The notes: generated by a model from the sequence alone, not told the origin. A DNA stretch of 36,823 nt from Lentisphaerota bacterium (GCA_015061575.1 SUWF01000031.1:1-36823), one strand, 5' to 3'. Shown: positions 22,830 through 32,575, counted from the stretch's first letter. Numbers and translations: made by a program.

Positions 22830-23642
22830 ATGTTTAATCGCTATGAATCACTGCGCTGGGGGCTTTCCACGCTGGGCTGCCCGCAGTGCAATCTGCCGCA
22901 GGCGATGGCGCTGGCCGACAGTTACGGGATCGAATTTTTGGAGATCCGCACCCTCAATGGAACTGTCAACTGTCAGGAAACGCTGTATTTGCCGGAAAAT
23001 AAAGAGGTCATGCAGCAGATAGCTGCCGCCGGGCGCTGCCGGGTGCTGGACAGCTCCTTTGGCATAACTGCTGATAAGCCCGGTCAGCGGGAAGCTCTGG
23101 TGGAGATCGCCCGCACGGCGGATGATTTTAATATACCATACATAAGGATTTTCGGCGGCGGTAATTATGGCGAAGCTTTGAGCGATGAACGGCTCAAGAC
23201 TGCCGAAGCTAATCTCAAGTGGTTCAAGGCGCAAAAGTTCCAAGCAGAGCTTGCGCTGGAAACTCACGATATTTGCTCCAGTGCCGTAAGCTGTATGCAG
23301 CTGCAGGAAGCTTGCGGCTGCCATCTGCCGATCATCTGGGATGCCCACCACACCCGGCAGATCGCCGGAGAAGAGTTTGCCGATAGTTTCCAACTGTTGG
23401 TTAAAAATATCGTCAGTGTGCATTTTAAGGACAGTCGCTACGCCTATGCCGGTGAAGAACGCTACTGCGATTATGTGCTTATTGGCGAAGGGTTGGTGCC
23501 GATGGATGAACTTTTTACTTTGCTGGAGCAAAATAAAGTGCAGGTGCCGATTACGCTGGAACACGAAAAATTCTGGCGCAAAAATCTGCCGGAATTGGAA
23601 GTCATGCTTGATTCATGGCAAAGTTTTTGCACAAAAAAGTGA
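22830..23642 (+). CDS. Sugar phosphate isomerase/epimerase-like TIM barrel
   Basis: A 270-aa protein of the xylose isomerase-like/AP endonuclease 2 superfamily. Expected metal-ligand positions are visible along the barrel: EFLEIR early, LALETHD, IIWDAHH, SVHFKDSR and a final ITLEHEK. These enzymes use a divalent metal to isomerise or epimerise keto-sugars. Pairing with a Gfo/Idh/MocA enzyme is common in catabolism of unusual sugars through 3-keto intermediates (inositol-type pathways); that is family knowledge, not shown here. The start is 3 bp after the previous stop with GGAGTAAGGA as ribosome site, and the stop overlaps the ribosome site of the next gene. Confidence 0.9.
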   Translation: MFNRYESLRWGLSTLGCPQCNLPQAMALADSYGIEFLEIRTLNGTVNCQETLYLPENKEVMQQIAAAGRCRVLDSSFGITADKPGQREALVEIARTADDFNIPYIRIFGGGNYGEALSDERLKTAEANLKWFKAQKFQAELALETHDICSSAVSCMQLQEACGCHLPIIWDAHHTRQIAGEEFADSFQLLVKNIVSVHFKDSRYAYAGEERYCDYVLIGEGLVPMDELFTLLEQNKVQVPITLEHEKFWRKNLPELEVMLDSWQSFCTKK

Positions 23643-23651
23643 GGCCAGTTG

Positions 23652-25553
23652 ATGGTGAAAAAATGTCTGCTGCTGGCTTTGGCAGCATGGTTGGGCGGCT
23701 GCGCTTGGCTGCCGGATGCTGATGAAAAAACCAAAACAGGTAAAAAAATGGAAGATATGAACATGACTGCCGAAAATCCCGCCGTAATGGTGCAGAAGAT
23801 ACTTGCTGCCGGTAAACCGGAGGGGTGGAAGGCCAGCAGTTTTGATCGCAATCGCTACATAGATATTGTGGAGCGGATCGTGCGCATGGCTGGAGAATGG
23901 GTGAACGAAGATGGCGCCGTGATCGATCCGGTACTTAAAGCGGAACACGGACAAACTTCGTCACGCTTTGCGTCATCCTGCGCGGCAGCGATCTATTTCG
24001 GGCGTTGTCCTGAGCTTAAAGAAAAACTCTATCGGGTGATGGATCACTGCTGCAATGCACTCAAACAGCCGGGCTCGGTCGAGCGTTCGCCGGATTTCTG
24101 GATGCGTGAGCTGGCGGTGGCTTACTATTGCCTGAAAGATATTGCGCCGCCGGAAAAACTGGCGGCGTGGCGGCGGGATCTCAGCGAAGTGATCCCGGAA
24201 AAAAATTACAAATTTGTCAGTCCGCAGTCCGACCGCCGCTACAAATTTCACAACTGGGCAGTCTATGCGGCGGCCGGGGAAAGTATGCGTCAGGCGCTTG
24301 GCATTTCCGGGCCGGATAATGCGCTGTGGGGAGAGCGGTTTTTTGACGAATATATGCGCTTTCAGCTGTGGCGTTTCAACGAATACGGCATGTATCGGGA
24401 TCCGGGCGATCCGGTCACTTACGACATAACCACCCGGCTGCAGCTCGAAGCGGCACTGGCTATGGGCTATAAGGGTATCTGGCGTGATGGTTTGCGTAAG
24501 ATATTGGACGAAGCGATGCTGGCAACATTGCTGTTCATGGCGCCCGGCGGCGATGTGCCGTTCGGCGGGCGTTCAGCGCATTTTTATTTTCGGGAAGGAA
24601 TCATCAGTGCGCTGTGCGAATTGGCCGCAAGTCGCTGCAAAACGAGCGACCCCAAGCTGGCGGGAGCCTTCAAGCGTCAGGCGCATCTGGCGGCGCTGGC
24701 CACGGCGGATGGCTTGATGCGCAAAGATGGAAAAATTTACCACATCAAAAACTTTTTTGATCCCGCTACCCGGCATGGCTGCGATATGTACGGCCATTAC
24801 TCGGTGTACTCGCTGCTGGCGGCATCGAACTTTGCGCAGGCGGCACTTTTCAGCGACGATACGATCCAGGAATATCCGGCTCCGGCTGAAGTGGGCGGTT
24901 TTGCCTTTGGTTTGAGCAATAATTTCTATAAGTTTTTCTGCAATCAAAGCGGGAATTATCTGGAGTTTGAACTGCAGCCGGTGCTGCATTACGATGCTTG
25001 CGGTCTGGGGCGCATAGTTATGAAAGATCTGCCCTGGGGGCTGCTGCCGGTATTGCCGTTTGCCCAAAACAAATACTACATTGCCGCTGAAGGTCTGCCG
25101 GAAAACCGTTTTAATGATGCGGTAGCTCCGGAGTGGATCAACAGCAGCGGGGAACTGCAGCAGCTGGCATCGCTGACGCAAACTCCCGGCAGTTATTCTC
25201 AGCTGGAGCCGGGCGTCTGGCAGGTCAAATATCAGGCCGGGGATGTGCAGATAGTCTACACGGCGGATCTGCGGCAGGTGAGGCAGCTCACGCTGACTGT
25301 ATCGGTCAGCGGCAACGCCAGAGATGCAGATATGATCATACCCATACTGAACAGCAACGGTGCGGATAAGCCGATACTTAACTTGCAGGGCAGCACTCTT
25401 ACTGCCGTTATGCGGGGCAAAACACTGCAGATCGTCAGCGATGGTGCCGAAGCGGTCAAAGCCGGTCAATGCGTGAACCGTACCGGAGTGTATGACCGCA
25501 TAAAAATCCCCATAAAAGGCGAAAGCATAAAGCTGATTTTCAGCGTAAAGTAA
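23652..25553 (+). CDS. Lipoprotein, probable (alpha/alpha)-toroid plus beta-sandwich lyase or hydrolase
   Basis: A 633-aa protein with a lipoprotein signal MVKKCLLLALAAWLGGC (lipobox LGGC). The N-terminal half is helical with toroid-like motifs (HNWAVYAAAGESMRQALG, DEYMRFQLWRFNEYGMYRDPGD, GGDVPFGGRSAHFYFREG, CDMYGHYSVYSLLAASNFAQAA). The C-terminal third is beta-rich (GVWQVKYQAGDVQIVYTADLRQVRQLTLTVSVSG). This build is shared by heparinase/alginate-lyase-like enzymes and DUF2264-type proteins. Tyr/His/Asn residues in the NWAVY and YGHYSVY motifs are candidate active-site groups. The ATG at 23652 (GAGG 7 nt upstream) is preferred to a TTG one codon earlier. It is the last gene of the operon and faces the cupin-AraC gene. 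A weak AAGCTGC/GCAGCTT stem at about 25575-25608 may end both transcripts. Confidence 0.7.
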   Translation: MVKKCLLLALAAWLGGCAWLPDADEKTKTGKKMEDMNMTAENPAVMVQKILAAGKPEGWKASSFDRNRYIDIVERIVRMAGEWVNEDGAVIDPVLKAEHGQTSSRFASSCAAAIYFGRCPELKEKLYRVMDHCCNALKQPGSVERSPDFWMRELAVAYYCLKDIAPPEKLAAWRRDLSEVIPEKNYKFVSPQSDRRYKFHNWAVYAAAGESMRQALGISGPDNALWGERFFDEYMRFQLWRFNEYGMYRDPGDPVTYDITTRLQLEAALAMGYKGIWRDGLRKILDEAMLATLLFMAPGGDVPFGGRSAHFYFREGIISALCELAASRCKTSDPKLAGAFKRQAHLAALATADGLMRKDGKIYHIKNFFDPATRHGCDMYGHYSVYSLLAASNFAQAALFSDDTIQEYPAPAEVGGFAFGLSNNFYKFFCNQSGNYLEFELQPVLHYDACGLGRIVMKDLPWGLLPVLPFAQNKYYIAAEGLPENRFNDAVAPEWINSSGELQQLASLTQTPGSYSQLEPGVWQVKYQAGDVQIVYTADLRQVRQLTLTVSVSGNARDADMIIPILNSNGADKPILNLQGSTLTAVMRGKTLQIVSDGAEAVKAGQCVNRTGVYDRIKIPIKGESIKLIFSVK

Positions 25554-25656
25554 ATTTTACAGTTACCAAAACCAAGCTGCGGCGAATTCTACTTCCAGGT
25601 GCAGCTTGCTGTTTATTTACGGATATTTTTGCCGAGGGCGTCAGGAAAAAGCTATG

Positions 25657-26541
25657 TCAGCTTTCAGCATTCTGCCAGGTGCGGCGGTAGGCTGTGGGCG
25701 TTACGCCGGTCTGACGGCGGAAGTGCAGTGCAAAATAACTGCTGTTGCTGAAACCGCAGCGCAAGGCGATCTCGCTGCAGCTCAAGGTACTTTCGGCCAG
25801 CAGCTGCATACTGCGCTTGATCCGCAGCTGGATCAGATATTCCAATGGCGGCATACCGTAATAGTTGATGAAACTGCGGAAAAAGGTCGCCCGGGACATA
25901 CCTGCTTCCCGGCACATGGTGCTGATCGAGTAGTTGCGCTCGCAGTTTTTTTCCATTTTAGCAACCAGGTGGCCCAGCGATTGCGGCAGACTGCTGCCGG
26001 ATTTTTCGCGCTGACTGCAGCAGTCGCACAAATAACCTACCAGCAGCATAAATTGACCGATCGCTTCAAAGTGATGATCGCTTTGGAGCTGTTCAAGATT
26101 TCGCAGCATCTGCAGTACGATCTGCAGTTGTTCCTGATTGAGCCGGAAGCGGTTGTCGAATTTTTCGGGCGTGGTATCCTGCCGGTCGATCACAAAAAGC
26201 GTTTGATAACCGGCCCGGGTGGGCAGGTCGCTCAGCGGCAGTTTCAGCTGATTCCAGTCCATGATCACGTTGCAGTAACAGAAGTTCACGGTGTCTGAAT
26301 AGGAGTGCAGCTGGCGTTCGCCGATGACAAATATATCTCCGGCCACGAGTTTGTATTTGCGGTTGGCGATGTTGTGCGTGGCACTGCCGCTCAAAACGAT
26401 GACCAGTTCAGAAAAATTTTCGTGGATATGTTCAGCTGTGGCCGTTGCATTTTCCTCCAGACGGACTGCCAGCGGAAAACCCGGCGTGGTAAATGCGTAA
26501 TTGTACTCCACCTGGCGGTGGTTGTCAGGTGTTCTTTTCAT
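25657..26541 (-). CDS. AraC-family regulator with N-terminal cupin domain
   Basis: A 294-aa transcription factor. The cupin domain (about 20-110) shows AEHIHENFSELVIVLSGSATH (His38, His40, Glu45) and VAGDIFVIGERQLHSY. A two-HTH AraC domain fills the last 100 residues (ISTMCREAGMSRATFFRSFINYYGMPPLEYLIQ and SEIALRCGFSNSSYFALHFRRQTGVTPTAYRR). This is the usual build of sugar-responsive activators such as RhaR/RhaS and MelR types. No clear ribosome site precedes the ATG at 26541. It is divergent from the GH106-like gene, and rhamnoside control would fit, but the ligand is inferred from context only. Confidence 0.9.
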   Translation of the reverse strand: MKRTPDNHRQVEYNYAFTTPGFPLAVRLEENATATAEHIHENFSELVIVLSGSATHNIANRKYKLVAGDIFVIGERQLHSYSDTVNFCYCNVIMDWNQLKLPLSDLPTRAGYQTLFVIDRQDTTPEKFDNRFRLNQEQLQIVLQMLRNLEQLQSDHHFEAIGQFMLLVGYLCDCCSQREKSGSSLPQSLGHLVAKMEKNCERNYSISTMCREAGMSRATFFRSFINYYGMPPLEYLIQLRIKRSMQLLAESTLSCSEIALRCGFSNSSYFALHFRRQTGVTPTAYRRTWQNAES

Positions 26542-26655
26542 TTTGAGATTATTGTTTTATTTATTGAGAAAATCATTATGGCGCAACTGCTCTGAATATA
26601 TTATATTTATACTGTTTAGGTAATATAACAAGTCACACAAATATTGCAAATTATA
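26542..26655. promoter_or_regulatory. Divergent control region between cupin-AraC and GH106-like genes
   Basis: A 114-bp AT-rich gap. For the AraC gene, TTGCAA (26649-26644) and TATATT (26627-26622) face left with 16-bp spacing. For the GH106-like gene, a poor -35 TTATGG (26576) and TATTAT (26599-26604) are 17 bp apart. An inverted repeat TTATATT/AATATAA (26601-26628) spans both and is a candidate regulator site. Confidence 0.4.
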
Positions 26656-29520
26656 ATGATAAAAAATTGGTATAATCCTCCGGCAAGTTTGCGTTCCAAG
26701 CTTTTTTGGGCCTGGAACGGAGCTGTCAGAAAAGAACGCATCATGCAGCAGCTGCGCTGTATGAAGAATATGCAGCTGGGGGGATTTTATATCCACTCCC
26801 GCACCGGTTTGCAGACTGCATATTTAAGCGATGAGTGGTTTGATTTGGTGCGTTTTACCTTGCAGGAAGCCGCCAAATTGGGTCTGGAAGGTGCTTTTTA
26901 TGATGAAGACCGCTGGCCCTCCGGCGGTTCCGGCGGCGAGATCGCCCGGCAGGATCCGGCTTTGTGCGGCATGGTGCTGAAAATGTATCCGCAGCCGGCT
27001 CCGGCAGCCGGAGAGCTTGTCCACACCATGCAGCTGGATGATCTGGAACTGGGTTTTTATGCGGTCAAGCATACGCCCGGCGAATGGTTCAACAACAGCT
27101 GCTACCCGGATATATTGAATCCGGAGTCCGGCAAAAGTTTTTTGCGCATGACTCATGAAAAATATCTGGCGTATTGCGGCGATTTCCGGCAGATACCGGT
27201 CAAAGAGATATTTTGCGATGAACCGTTCTTTGGCGTGACTTCCGGCGTGCCGTGGACAAAAGATTTCCCGGAATTGTATCAGAAGCGTTTTCAGGAGCCG
27301 ATCTGGGATAAGCTGCCGGGATTGTTTGTGGATCTGCCGGATAATAAGCATTGCGAAGTGCGCTGGAAATACCGGGTACTGGCGGCGGAACTATTTTGTC
27401 AGAATTTTTTGCGACAGGTGGCGCAATGGTGTGAGGCACATCATCTGCAGCTGACCGGACATTTGCTGGGCGAGGATGCGCTGGCCACTCAGGCTCTTTC
27501 CTGCGGATCCAATATGGCGGCACTGGCGGAGTTCTCCATTCCCGGGATCGATTATCTGACCGGCCAGCGGCGGCACATAGCCACGGTCAAGCAGCTGGCA
27601 TCGGTGGCCCGGCAGTGCGGCAAAAAGGATCGGCTGGCCGAAATTTACGGCTGTACCGGCTGGGAGTTCACGCTGTACGATCAAAAGGCCGTGGGCGATA
27701 TGCTTTTTGCATTGGGTGTAAATAAGCATTGTCTGCATCTGGGGTGGTATGACAGCACCGGCGAGCGCAAACGGGACTATCCCGGGTCGATCGGCTGGCA
27801 TTCAACGTGGAAAGAGGAATATTTTCGTCTGGAAGATCACTTTGGACGGCTGCACGCAGTTTTTGCTGAATGCCGGGAAGTGCGTAATATATTGCTGATC
27901 AATCCGGTGGAAAGCATTTATTTGCTGCTGAACGAAAAGTTTGCAGATTCTTTTGCCGGGGATTTTCTGGAAAACAGCCGCAATCTGGTCATTGATACTT
28001 TGCTCAACAGCAATTTGGATTTTGATTTGGGTGATGAAGCCTTGATCGCCCGATTGGGGAGGGTGGAAGATGACCGCTTTATTGTGGGCGGAGCCGCTTA
28101 TAAAGCGGTGGTGCTGCCGTCGATGTTGAATTTGCGCAGTTCAACTTTGGCTTTGCTGGAAAAATTTGCCGCTGCCGGCGGAGTGGTCGTGTGCTGCGGA
28201 ACGCCTGCGCAATATGTTGATGGTGTGCGCTGCCGGGAGCTCAGGCTCCCCGGAGTCCGCTGCCGGGCCGATGAACTTACCGGCTTGCTGGAGAAGTTCC
28301 GGCTCGTATCGTTCAGCGATCCGGACGGTCGGGAAGTAACGGGCCTGCTGCACAACATTCTGGAACATGAAAACGGCTATTTTGTATTTTTGCATAACAG
28401 CGGGTACTCGCTGGAACAGCAGGCCGATGCCACGCATTGGCGGGGGGCACCGATCGCTGAACGCAGAAAAGCCGCTGACAAGGTGAAAATTTCTCTTAAA
28501 GGCGTCAGCAGTCCCGCTCAGGTGTGGGAGAGCTGTTCGGGCAATATCACGGCAGCTCCGGAGTTTTTGAGCTTGCAGCCATCGGAGTCCCGGCTGCTCT
28601 TTTTTGAACGTACTCCGGAGTCTGAGAGTTATCCCGAGCCGGAAAAAGTGGCGGTTGAAAAGGTCATTTTGAACGGCAAAATGCCGGTAACACTTAATGA
28701 ACCCAATGTGCTGCTGCTGGATCGGGCGCAATATGTTGACGAAAACCTTGCCGTGCAGGATGCCGTGGATCTGCGGCGGCTGGATGTTATGCTGCGCAGC
28801 AAGCACGCTTTGCCGCCCCGGCATATACCGAGCCGTCAGCCCTGGCGCAGTCCGGAGCATGGCCAAACCGTGCCGGTAACGCTGCGTTTTGAATTTTTTG
28901 TGGATGTCATGCCGGATGGCCCGGTGATTTTTGCCGGAGAGGATGCGGCTGCAGAAGTGCGGTGCAATGGAGTTTTGCTGGCGGCAACTTCCTTCAAGTG
29001 GTTCGATGACGCGTTGAGTTTTCATCAGGTGGAAAATCTGCGCTTGGGTTATAATATTATCGAGTACCGGACAGCCATACATTTGCATCAAACGCTGGAA
29101 AATTGTTTTCTGCTGGGTGATTTTGGTGTGCAGATCTGTGGCATGGAGCTGCATATAACTGATAAGGTGCGCACTTTGCAGCCGGGCAGCTGGACGGAAC
29201 AGGGGTTGCCGTTTTATGCCGGAGCGGTGGATTATCACTGCCATGTTCCGGCGGGCTCCGGCCGTTGTATCGGCAACCAACTGGCTTGCAGCTATGCGGT
29301 GATCGTGGAAGAAAAAGAACGCTTTTTCCGTTCATCGTCCGGGCTGTTTATTCCGGATGAGTTGGAAGATTTTACGCTCCGGCTGTACGGCAGCTGCCGC
29401 AATTCGCAGGGGCCGTTTCATATTTGTCAGCAGCTGCGCTACTGCAATCCGTCATCTTTTGTGCCGCTGCGTGAAGAATTCCACCCGCATTGGCAACTTG
29501 AAAAATATGGCATATTCTAA
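26656..29520 (+). CDS. GH106-like glycoside hydrolase (alpha-L-rhamnosidase type)
   Basis: A 954-aa protein without signal peptide. The N-terminus has the pattern of the GH106 family and its relatives: YNPPASLRSKLFWAWNGAV, then MKNMQLGGFYIHSRTGL, LSDEWFDLVRFTLQEAAKLGLEGAFYDEDRWPSGGSGGEI. The barrel continues with VKEIFCDEPFFGVTSG, QLTGHLLGEDALATQ and CTGWEFTLYDQKAVGDMLFALGVN. A C-terminal beta-sandwich (VTLRFEFFVDVMPDGPVIFAGEDAAAEVRCNG) ends the typical region. GH106 enzymes release L-rhamnose from pectic or other heteroglycans; the family contains poorly characterised branches, so the substrate is uncertain. The ATG at 26656 is chosen because the only upstream alternative is a TTG; neither has a clear ribosome site. 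It is the first gene of its operon, 15 bp before the next. Confidence 0.8.
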   Translation: MIKNWYNPPASLRSKLFWAWNGAVRKERIMQQLRCMKNMQLGGFYIHSRTGLQTAYLSDEWFDLVRFTLQEAAKLGLEGAFYDEDRWPSGGSGGEIARQDPALCGMVLKMYPQPAPAAGELVHTMQLDDLELGFYAVKHTPGEWFNNSCYPDILNPESGKSFLRMTHEKYLAYCGDFRQIPVKEIFCDEPFFGVTSGVPWTKDFPELYQKRFQEPIWDKLPGLFVDLPDNKHCEVRWKYRVLAAELFCQNFLRQVAQWCEAHHLQLTGHLLGEDALATQALSCGSNMAALAEFSIPGIDYLTGQRRHIATVKQLASVARQCGKKDRLAEIYGCTGWEFTLYDQKAVGDMLFALGVNKHCLHLGWYDSTGERKRDYPGSIGWHSTWKEEYFRLEDHFGRLHAVFAECREVRNILLINPVESIYLLLNEKFADSFAGDFLENSRNLVIDTLLNSNLDFDLGDEALIARLGRVEDDRFIVGGAAYKAVVLPSMLNLRSSTLALLEKFAAAGGVVVCCGTPAQYVDGVRCRELRLPGVRCRADELTGLLEKFRLVSFSDPDGREVTGLLHNILEHENGYFVFLHNSGYSLEQQADATHWRGAPIAERRKAADKVKISLKGVSSPAQVWESCSGNITAAPEFLSLQPSESRLLFFERTPESESYPEPEKVAVEKVILNGKMPVTLNEPNVLLLDRAQYVDENLAVQDAVDLRRLDVMLRSKHALPPRHIPSRQPWRSPEHGQTVPVTLRFEFFVDVMPDGPVIFAGEDAAAEVRCNGVLLAATSFKWFDDALSFHQVENLRLGYNIIEYRTAIHLHQTLENCFLLGDFGVQICGMELHITDKVRTLQPGSWTEQGLPFYAGAVDYHCHVPAGSGRCIGNQLACSYAVIVEEKERFFRSSSGLFIPDELEDFTLRLYGSCRNSQGPFHICQQLRYCNPSSFVPLREEFHPHWQLEKYGIF

Positions 29521-29535
29521 AACAGGAGGTTTTTT

Positions 29536-31773
29536 ATGCAGAAAAAGTGTTGGACAGTATTGGTGATGCTGTTGCTGGCGGTGGCGGTCGGGGCCGCGCC
29601 ATGCACCATTGAATCCGGCAAAAGTCCGGGCGAAGTATCGGCAGCTGCGCTGCTTGAAAAATACATTGCCCGCTTGACCGGCAACAGTATGGAGGTGGTT
29701 TGCAACGGTAAATCTCCAGTAAAGTTTGTGCTGCAGATCAATAAAAAAGCAGCCCCGGATTCCTGGCAGATCAAGGCCGGAGAAAATAATGTGCTGCTCA
29801 GCGGCGGCAATGAACGGGGAGTGATCTATGCCGTGGCGCATTTTCTGGAAGATCACTGCGGAGTATTTTTCTACAACCCCTACGAAGAGTTTGTTCCGGA
29901 AGGCAAAATACTGAAATTGGCTGATATCGACCGCTCCGGCACGCCGTTTTTCCGTTACCGGCATATCTACCGTGGCAATACCAGCAAAAAAGACAACGGT
30001 CTGTTTGCGGTGCTGAACCGGCTCAACAACGACAATACTGACGGCATCAAAAAGCCTTATGGCGGCGTGGTCGGCTTTGGGCCGCCGCGCTTTGTGCACA
30101 CCATGTGGAGCTATGTGCCGCAGGAAAAGTTTTTTGCTGTCAAGCCGGAATATTACTCGCTGGTCAACGGCAAACGCCGCCCCGGGCGGGACAGTCAGCT
30201 TTGCATGTCCAATCCGGAGCTGCCGGAGGTGATATTTGCCCGGTTGGAAAACTATGTGGCGCAGGGCAAAGTCAAAGCCCGCAGAAACAATACTCCTGAA
30301 CCGCTCTTTTACGATATATCCATCAACGACAATAATAATTACTGCCGTTGTGCGGAGTGTAAAAAAATCTCCGACAAACACGGTCAATCCGGGCTTTTGC
30401 TCCATTTGCTCAACCCGGTGGCACAAAAACTCAAAGCCAAACATCCGGAACTGTTTATTACCACGCTGGCTTATAATTTTACGCAAGCTCCGCCCCGGGG
30501 CGGCATCAAAGCGGCGGATAATATCATTGTCCGGCTCTGTCCCAAATTCAATCAGGCGGCTTCCATTCTGGAAAAAGACAATGCCATGTTTTGCCGCAAT
30601 CTCAAAAATTGGGCCAAAGTGTGCAAAACGCTTTTCATCTGGGATTATGCGGAAACTTACATCAAAGGCGGCAGCGGTATGCCCTTTGCCAGCGAACTTT
30701 TTTACGGTGACCGCTACAAATTTTATGCCCAAAATCAGGTCAAAGGCATCATGTGGGAGCATCCTTTTGAGCCGAACGCCGATTGGTTTGAACTGAAGTT
30801 TTATCTGGAAACCCGTCTGTTGGAAGATCCTTTTGCGGATGTGGAAAAATTGACGGAAAAGTTTGTTAACTCCTATTACGGCAAGGCGGCCGGGCCTATG
30901 CTGGAAAGCCGTAAACTGCTGGATGCCTCCCGCCGCCGGGCCAATGCGTTTATCCGTTTTATGTCGCCGCCGGAGGAATTTCAGTTTTCCACGGCAGCGG
31001 AATTGCGCGCCATGCAAGCGTGCTACGATCGGGCGGAAGCGGCGGTCCAAGCTGATAAAGTGCTTTTGAGCCGGGTGCGCCGGGCCCGCCGGGGACTTGA
31101 TCGATTGTGCGTGTTCCGGGCTTTGCCGCCGGTAAAAGCGGATATGAAAGTTCCGGAATATGACCGGGATCTGGCCTTGAAAGCTATGCAGCGGCTGCAG
31201 AAATCGTGGCTGGATTGGCTGCAGCGTTATCCCAACAGTAAAGAGCTGATCGCCGATGCCAGTCACGAAATGAGCCAGTACAAGATGGTACTGAATGGTA
31301 CCGGCAAAGCACCGGGTAAATTTGCCGGCCGGGAGTATTATGACTTCCAGCCCGCGCGTTTTCAGAATCACGATCTGACGGCCATCACGCTGGTGCCCGA
31401 TCCGGAGAGCGAAGTTGGCTATGCTGCCAGGATCAACGTAGCAGCTAATCCCAAGATGTACGCCCCGCCTTTTGTCATGGGGTTCCGCAACCGGGTGAAC
31501 AAAACCAATGTAAATGTAAAATTGACCAAGTTCCCGCAGAAGAAAGGTTATCACTGGCATCGGCTGGGCCGATTTACGGTGCCGAAGGTCGCGGATATAT
31601 TCCTTTCGCGCAGTTGGGGGCTGAAGCAGCATTTTTCCAACTTCCCGGAAAAACGTCAGTTGGAGTTTTTTGTATCGATCAAATTCACCGGACCGTCGTT
31701 CCGGGCCAACGACACTGCTGAAGATGCTATTTATATTGACCGGATCATCGGTCTGATCCCTGAAAATAAATAA
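29536..31773 (+). CDS. Secreted DUF4838-like glycosidase-fold protein
   Basis: A 745-aa exported protein (signal peptide ending about residue 20, ...AVAVGA). The N-terminal domain is of the GH20/GH67 accessory type (AAALLEKYIARLTGNS, NNVLLSGGNERGVIYAVAHFLEDHCGVFFY). A barrel of DUF4838 type follows, recognised by YYSLVNGKRRPGRDSQLCMSNPEL, ISINDNNNYCRCAECKKI (C270-x-C272-x2-C275), ITTLAYNFTQAPP and IMWEHPFEPNADWFELKFYLETRLLEDP. The C-terminal part is beta-rich. Catalytic activity has not been established for this family as far as I know. AGGAGG lies just before the start. It sits 15 bp after the GH106-like gene and 13 bp before a prepilin gene. Confidence 0.82.
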   Translation: MQKKCWTVLVMLLLAVAVGAAPCTIESGKSPGEVSAAALLEKYIARLTGNSMEVVCNGKSPVKFVLQINKKAAPDSWQIKAGENNVLLSGGNERGVIYAVAHFLEDHCGVFFYNPYEEFVPEGKILKLADIDRSGTPFFRYRHIYRGNTSKKDNGLFAVLNRLNNDNTDGIKKPYGGVVGFGPPRFVHTMWSYVPQEKFFAVKPEYYSLVNGKRRPGRDSQLCMSNPELPEVIFARLENYVAQGKVKARRNNTPEPLFYDISINDNNNYCRCAECKKISDKHGQSGLLLHLLNPVAQKLKAKHPELFITTLAYNFTQAPPRGGIKAADNIIVRLCPKFNQAASILEKDNAMFCRNLKNWAKVCKTLFIWDYAETYIKGGSGMPFASELFYGDRYKFYAQNQVKGIMWEHPFEPNADWFELKFYLETRLLEDPFADVEKLTEKFVNSYYGKAAGPMLESRKLLDASRRRANAFIRFMSPPEEFQFSTAAELRAMQACYDRAEAAVQADKVLLSRVRRARRGLDRLCVFRALPPVKADMKVPEYDRDLALKAMQRLQKSWLDWLQRYPNSKELIADASHEMSQYKMVLNGTGKAPGKFAGREYYDFQPARFQNHDLTAITLVPDPESEVGYAARINVAANPKMYAPPFVMGFRNRVNKTNVNVKLTKFPQKKGYHWHRLGRFTVPKVADIFLSRSWGLKQHFSNFPEKRQLEFFVSIKFTGPSFRANDTAEDAIYIDRIIGLIPENK

Positions 31774-31786
31774 GGAGATGTAAGAA

Positions 31787-32461
31787 ATGAAAAGACGTTT
31801 CACTTTGATCGAACTGTTGGTAGTAATTGCCATCATTGCCATTCTGGCGGCGATGCTTTTGCCGGCGTTGTCGGCCGCCCGGGAGCGGGCGAGAAGTGCC
31901 AGCTGTATAAACAACCTCAAGCAGCAGGTACTCATCCTCAATTTGTATGCCAACGATAACGAAGATTTTTATCCTCCGGCGTGGGGCGCAGCTTATGCTG
32001 CGGTATTTGCTGCCCCCAACGGCTACTGGTTTGATTATCTGGCCAGCGGCGGATATATTCAGGATTGGGTGCTGGTCAAAGGCAGCGGCGATAAATCTGA
32101 AGCGCAGAAAAATGCTCAAAATGCGGCCAAGATGTTTGTTTGTCCGTCGGATGCCAATCCCCATTTCTTTACGCATACCAATGGATTTATCTGCTCGTAT
32201 GGCATGAATAAAAATTATTGCGAATCCCAGGCCAAGATCGTTCCCCGCAGCCGGATCGAAAATCAGACCAGTATCATCCTGACCGGCGACAGCTGGGGCT
32301 ACACGGGGACGCTGTCGGATAATTTGCGGGGCAGAATCGCTTCGGGCAACATGCAGGCCGGGCATTATCCGGCGCACGGCTGGGTAAACGCGTCTTTCTT
32401 TGACGGGCATGTGGAAACGCTCAGCGGCAAAAAACATACTTTTGATATTGTTGTGTATTGA
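31787..32461 (+). CDS. Prepilin-like protein with intact leader
   Basis: A 224-aa pseudopilin-like protein with an uninterrupted N-terminus: [36 protein letters not shown], then [13 protein letters not shown]. The C-terminal motif is [14 protein letters not shown]. Its leader protein sequence is identical to the second motif of the interrupted gene at 14736, which makes it the natural 'empty site' reference for the module. The ribosome site is AAGGAG. The middle is Trp/Tyr/Asn-rich, as in the pseudopilins that are hugely expanded in Lentisphaerota. Role inferred: a substrate-specific pseudopilin of a type II-like secretion machine or a surface fibre subunit. Confidence 0.9.
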   Translation: MKRRFTLIELLVVIAIIAILAAMLLPALSAARERARSASCINNLKQQVLILNLYANDNEDFYPPAWGAAYAAVFAAPNGYWFDYLASGGYIQDWVLVKGSGDKSEAQKNAQNAAKMFVCPSDANPHFFTHTNGFICSYGMNKNYCESQAKIVPRSRIENQTSIILTGDSWGYTGTLSDNLRGRIASGNMQAGHYPAHGWVNASFFDGHVETLSGKKHTFDIVVY

Positions 32462-32499
32462 TACGCTGATTGGATTCTGAAATTTACCCGCTTGAGAGC

Positions 32500-32527
32500 T
32501 TGAAAAATCGCCTTGAAGTGTTATAGT
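32500..32527 (+). promoter_or_regulatory. Probable promoter of the GH20-like gene
   Basis: TTGAAA (32500-32505), 16-bp spacer, TATAGT (32522-32527). It lies in the 143-bp gap after the prepilin gene, so the GH20-like gene can be expressed on its own. Confidence 0.5.
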
Positions 32528-32549
32528 GAGAATTGAGCGTTAAATTGGG

Positions 32550-32575
32550 CCGCTCCGGCTGCAGAGCCGGAGCGG
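32550..32575 (+). promoter_or_regulatory. Perfect hairpin in the leader of the GH20-like gene
   Basis: CCGCTCCGGCT (32550-32560), loop GCAG, then the exact complement AGCCGGAGCGG (32565-32575). It lies about 16 nt after the expected transcription start and 29 nt before the start codon. There is no U run, so it is not a standard terminator; mRNA protection, a protein-binding site or control of translation are possible. Confidence 0.6.
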
